This document shows positions 46,065 through 46,317 of a stretch of 46,317 nucleotides of DNA, in pieces (within the stretch, counting starts at the first letter, position 1; each line of letters begins with the position of its first letter). Below the pieces are notes generated by a model. It made no database searches. It was not told the origin of the DNA and saw only the letters and a list, made by a program, of their open reading frames with translations. The position numbers and the translations under genes are program-made. The stretch is from Kocuria sp. (GTDB taxonomy: Bacteria > Actinomycetota > Actinomycetes > Actinomycetales > Micrococcaceae): assembly GCA_030454085.1 (NCBI GenBank), contig JAKDJD010000020.1, positions 1 through 46,317 on the forward strand, in the 5' to 3' direction.

Positions 46065-46224
46065 CGACGTCGGGCTGGTGATCGGCCCGGCTGCCTCATC
46101 CGGTGCCTCGTGTGCCCGAGTGCTGTTGCCAGGCCATTGACGCAGGGCCTGAAGGTGGGTCCCCGGCACCGGATCTCCCGGCACGCGCATGGACCGTGTC
46201 CCGTGGTCTGGGCGCAAAAGAACA

Positions 46225-46256
46225 CGAAAAAACCCGGTTCGCAGCCGAACCGGGTT
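46225..46256 (-). terminator. Intrinsic terminator after tRNA-Lys
   Basis: An 11-bp stem (46231-46241 with 46246-46256, core CCCGGTTCG) and a 4-base loop. On the minus strand it is followed by a run of T from the A-tract at 46227-46232. It is the only classic U-tract terminator in the window. The rest of the gap from 46065 shows no gene. Confidence 0.85.
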
Positions 46257-46264
46257 ATTCATCG

Positions 46265-46317
46265 TGCGCCCCCCGGGACTCGAACCCGGAACCCATTGAT
46301 TAAGAGTCAATTGCTCT
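46265..46317 (-). tRNA. tRNA-Lys (anticodon CUU), 5' part outside window
   Basis: The 3' 53 nt of a tRNA on the minus strand. The anticodon arm ATTGA-CTCTTAA-TCAAT gives CUU. The T arm is CCGGG-TTCGAGT-CCCGG, then acceptor strand GGGGCGC and discriminator A at 46265. CCA is not encoded. The D arm and 5' acceptor strand lie beyond base 46317. Confidence 0.92.

Overview
The window is a 46.3 kb piece of high-GC chromosome from an actinobacterium, most probably order Micrococcales and Micrococcaceae-like. The evidence is a mycothiol-dependent formaldehyde dehydrogenase, the actinobacterial mismatch endonuclease NucS instead of MutS/MutL, an actinobacterial atp operon with separate long b and delta subunits, the clpS-DUF2017-murI-MBL-rph-rdgB neighbourhood, a DUF3039 protein, and many leaderless promoters. 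Genus-level assignment is not possible from the sequence alone. I see no insertion sequence, prophage, CRISPR array or integrase. Coding density is high and no gap without a gene exceeds 300 bases; the largest are 41063-41300, 479-699, 46065-46264 and 42780-42959.

Layout, left to right. (1) 1-6362: a cell-surface glycan module. An SDR sugar reductase/epimerase cut by the window edge runs leftward. Diverging from it is a tightly overlapping run: a double-domain GT2 glycosyltransferase, a membrane nucleotide-sugar 4,6-dehydratase (WbpM/PglF class), a WbpL-type polyprenyl-phosphate sugar-1-phosphate transferase, and two small AtpI/AtpZ-like membrane proteins. (2) 6464-13570: the F1Fo ATP synthase operon atpBEFHAGDC, closed by a perfect 17-bp hairpin. 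(3) 13658-18112: nucS, a divergent zinc-ribbon protein, an alpha/beta hydrolase, an AI-2E family membrane protein and a YbbN-like thioredoxin/TPR protein. (4) 18290-23084: an ABC exporter pair, a DUF3039 protein and an SF2 helicase. (5) 23068-25065: NAD salvage genes pncA and pncB on the minus strand. (6) 25144-30396: clpS, DUF2017, murI, an MBL hydrolase, rph, rdgB and a kinase-like phosphotransferase. (7) 30428-37236: a degenerate ADP-ribosylglycohydrolase-fold protein, then sbcD-sbcC-MFS transporter with 4-base overlaps. (8) 37265-45356, all minus strand: an MBL hydrolase with mscR (formaldehyde/mycothiol), an alpha/beta hydrolase with a YihY-type membrane protein, mqo, an orphan peptide-type binding lipoprotein, tRNA-Leu(UAG) and bcp. 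(9) a MarR regulator with a consensus leaderless promoter, and a truncated tRNA-Lys(CUU) at the right edge.

The genes are mostly housekeeping. The most distinctive region is the left 6.4 kb. There a lipid-linked glycan initiation pathway (dehydratase, presumed C4 reductase, phosphosugar transferase, two glycosyltransferase domains on one chain) is chained through ATGA/GTGA overlaps into the leader genes of the ATP synthase operon. The dehydratase has leucine where FlaA1 has its catalytic tyrosine and PglF/WbpM have methionine. A second theme is transcript architecture: at least eight genes start 6-8 nt after a TANNNT element, and several transcription units end or are punctuated by long, perfect, GC-rich hairpins without a U-tract.
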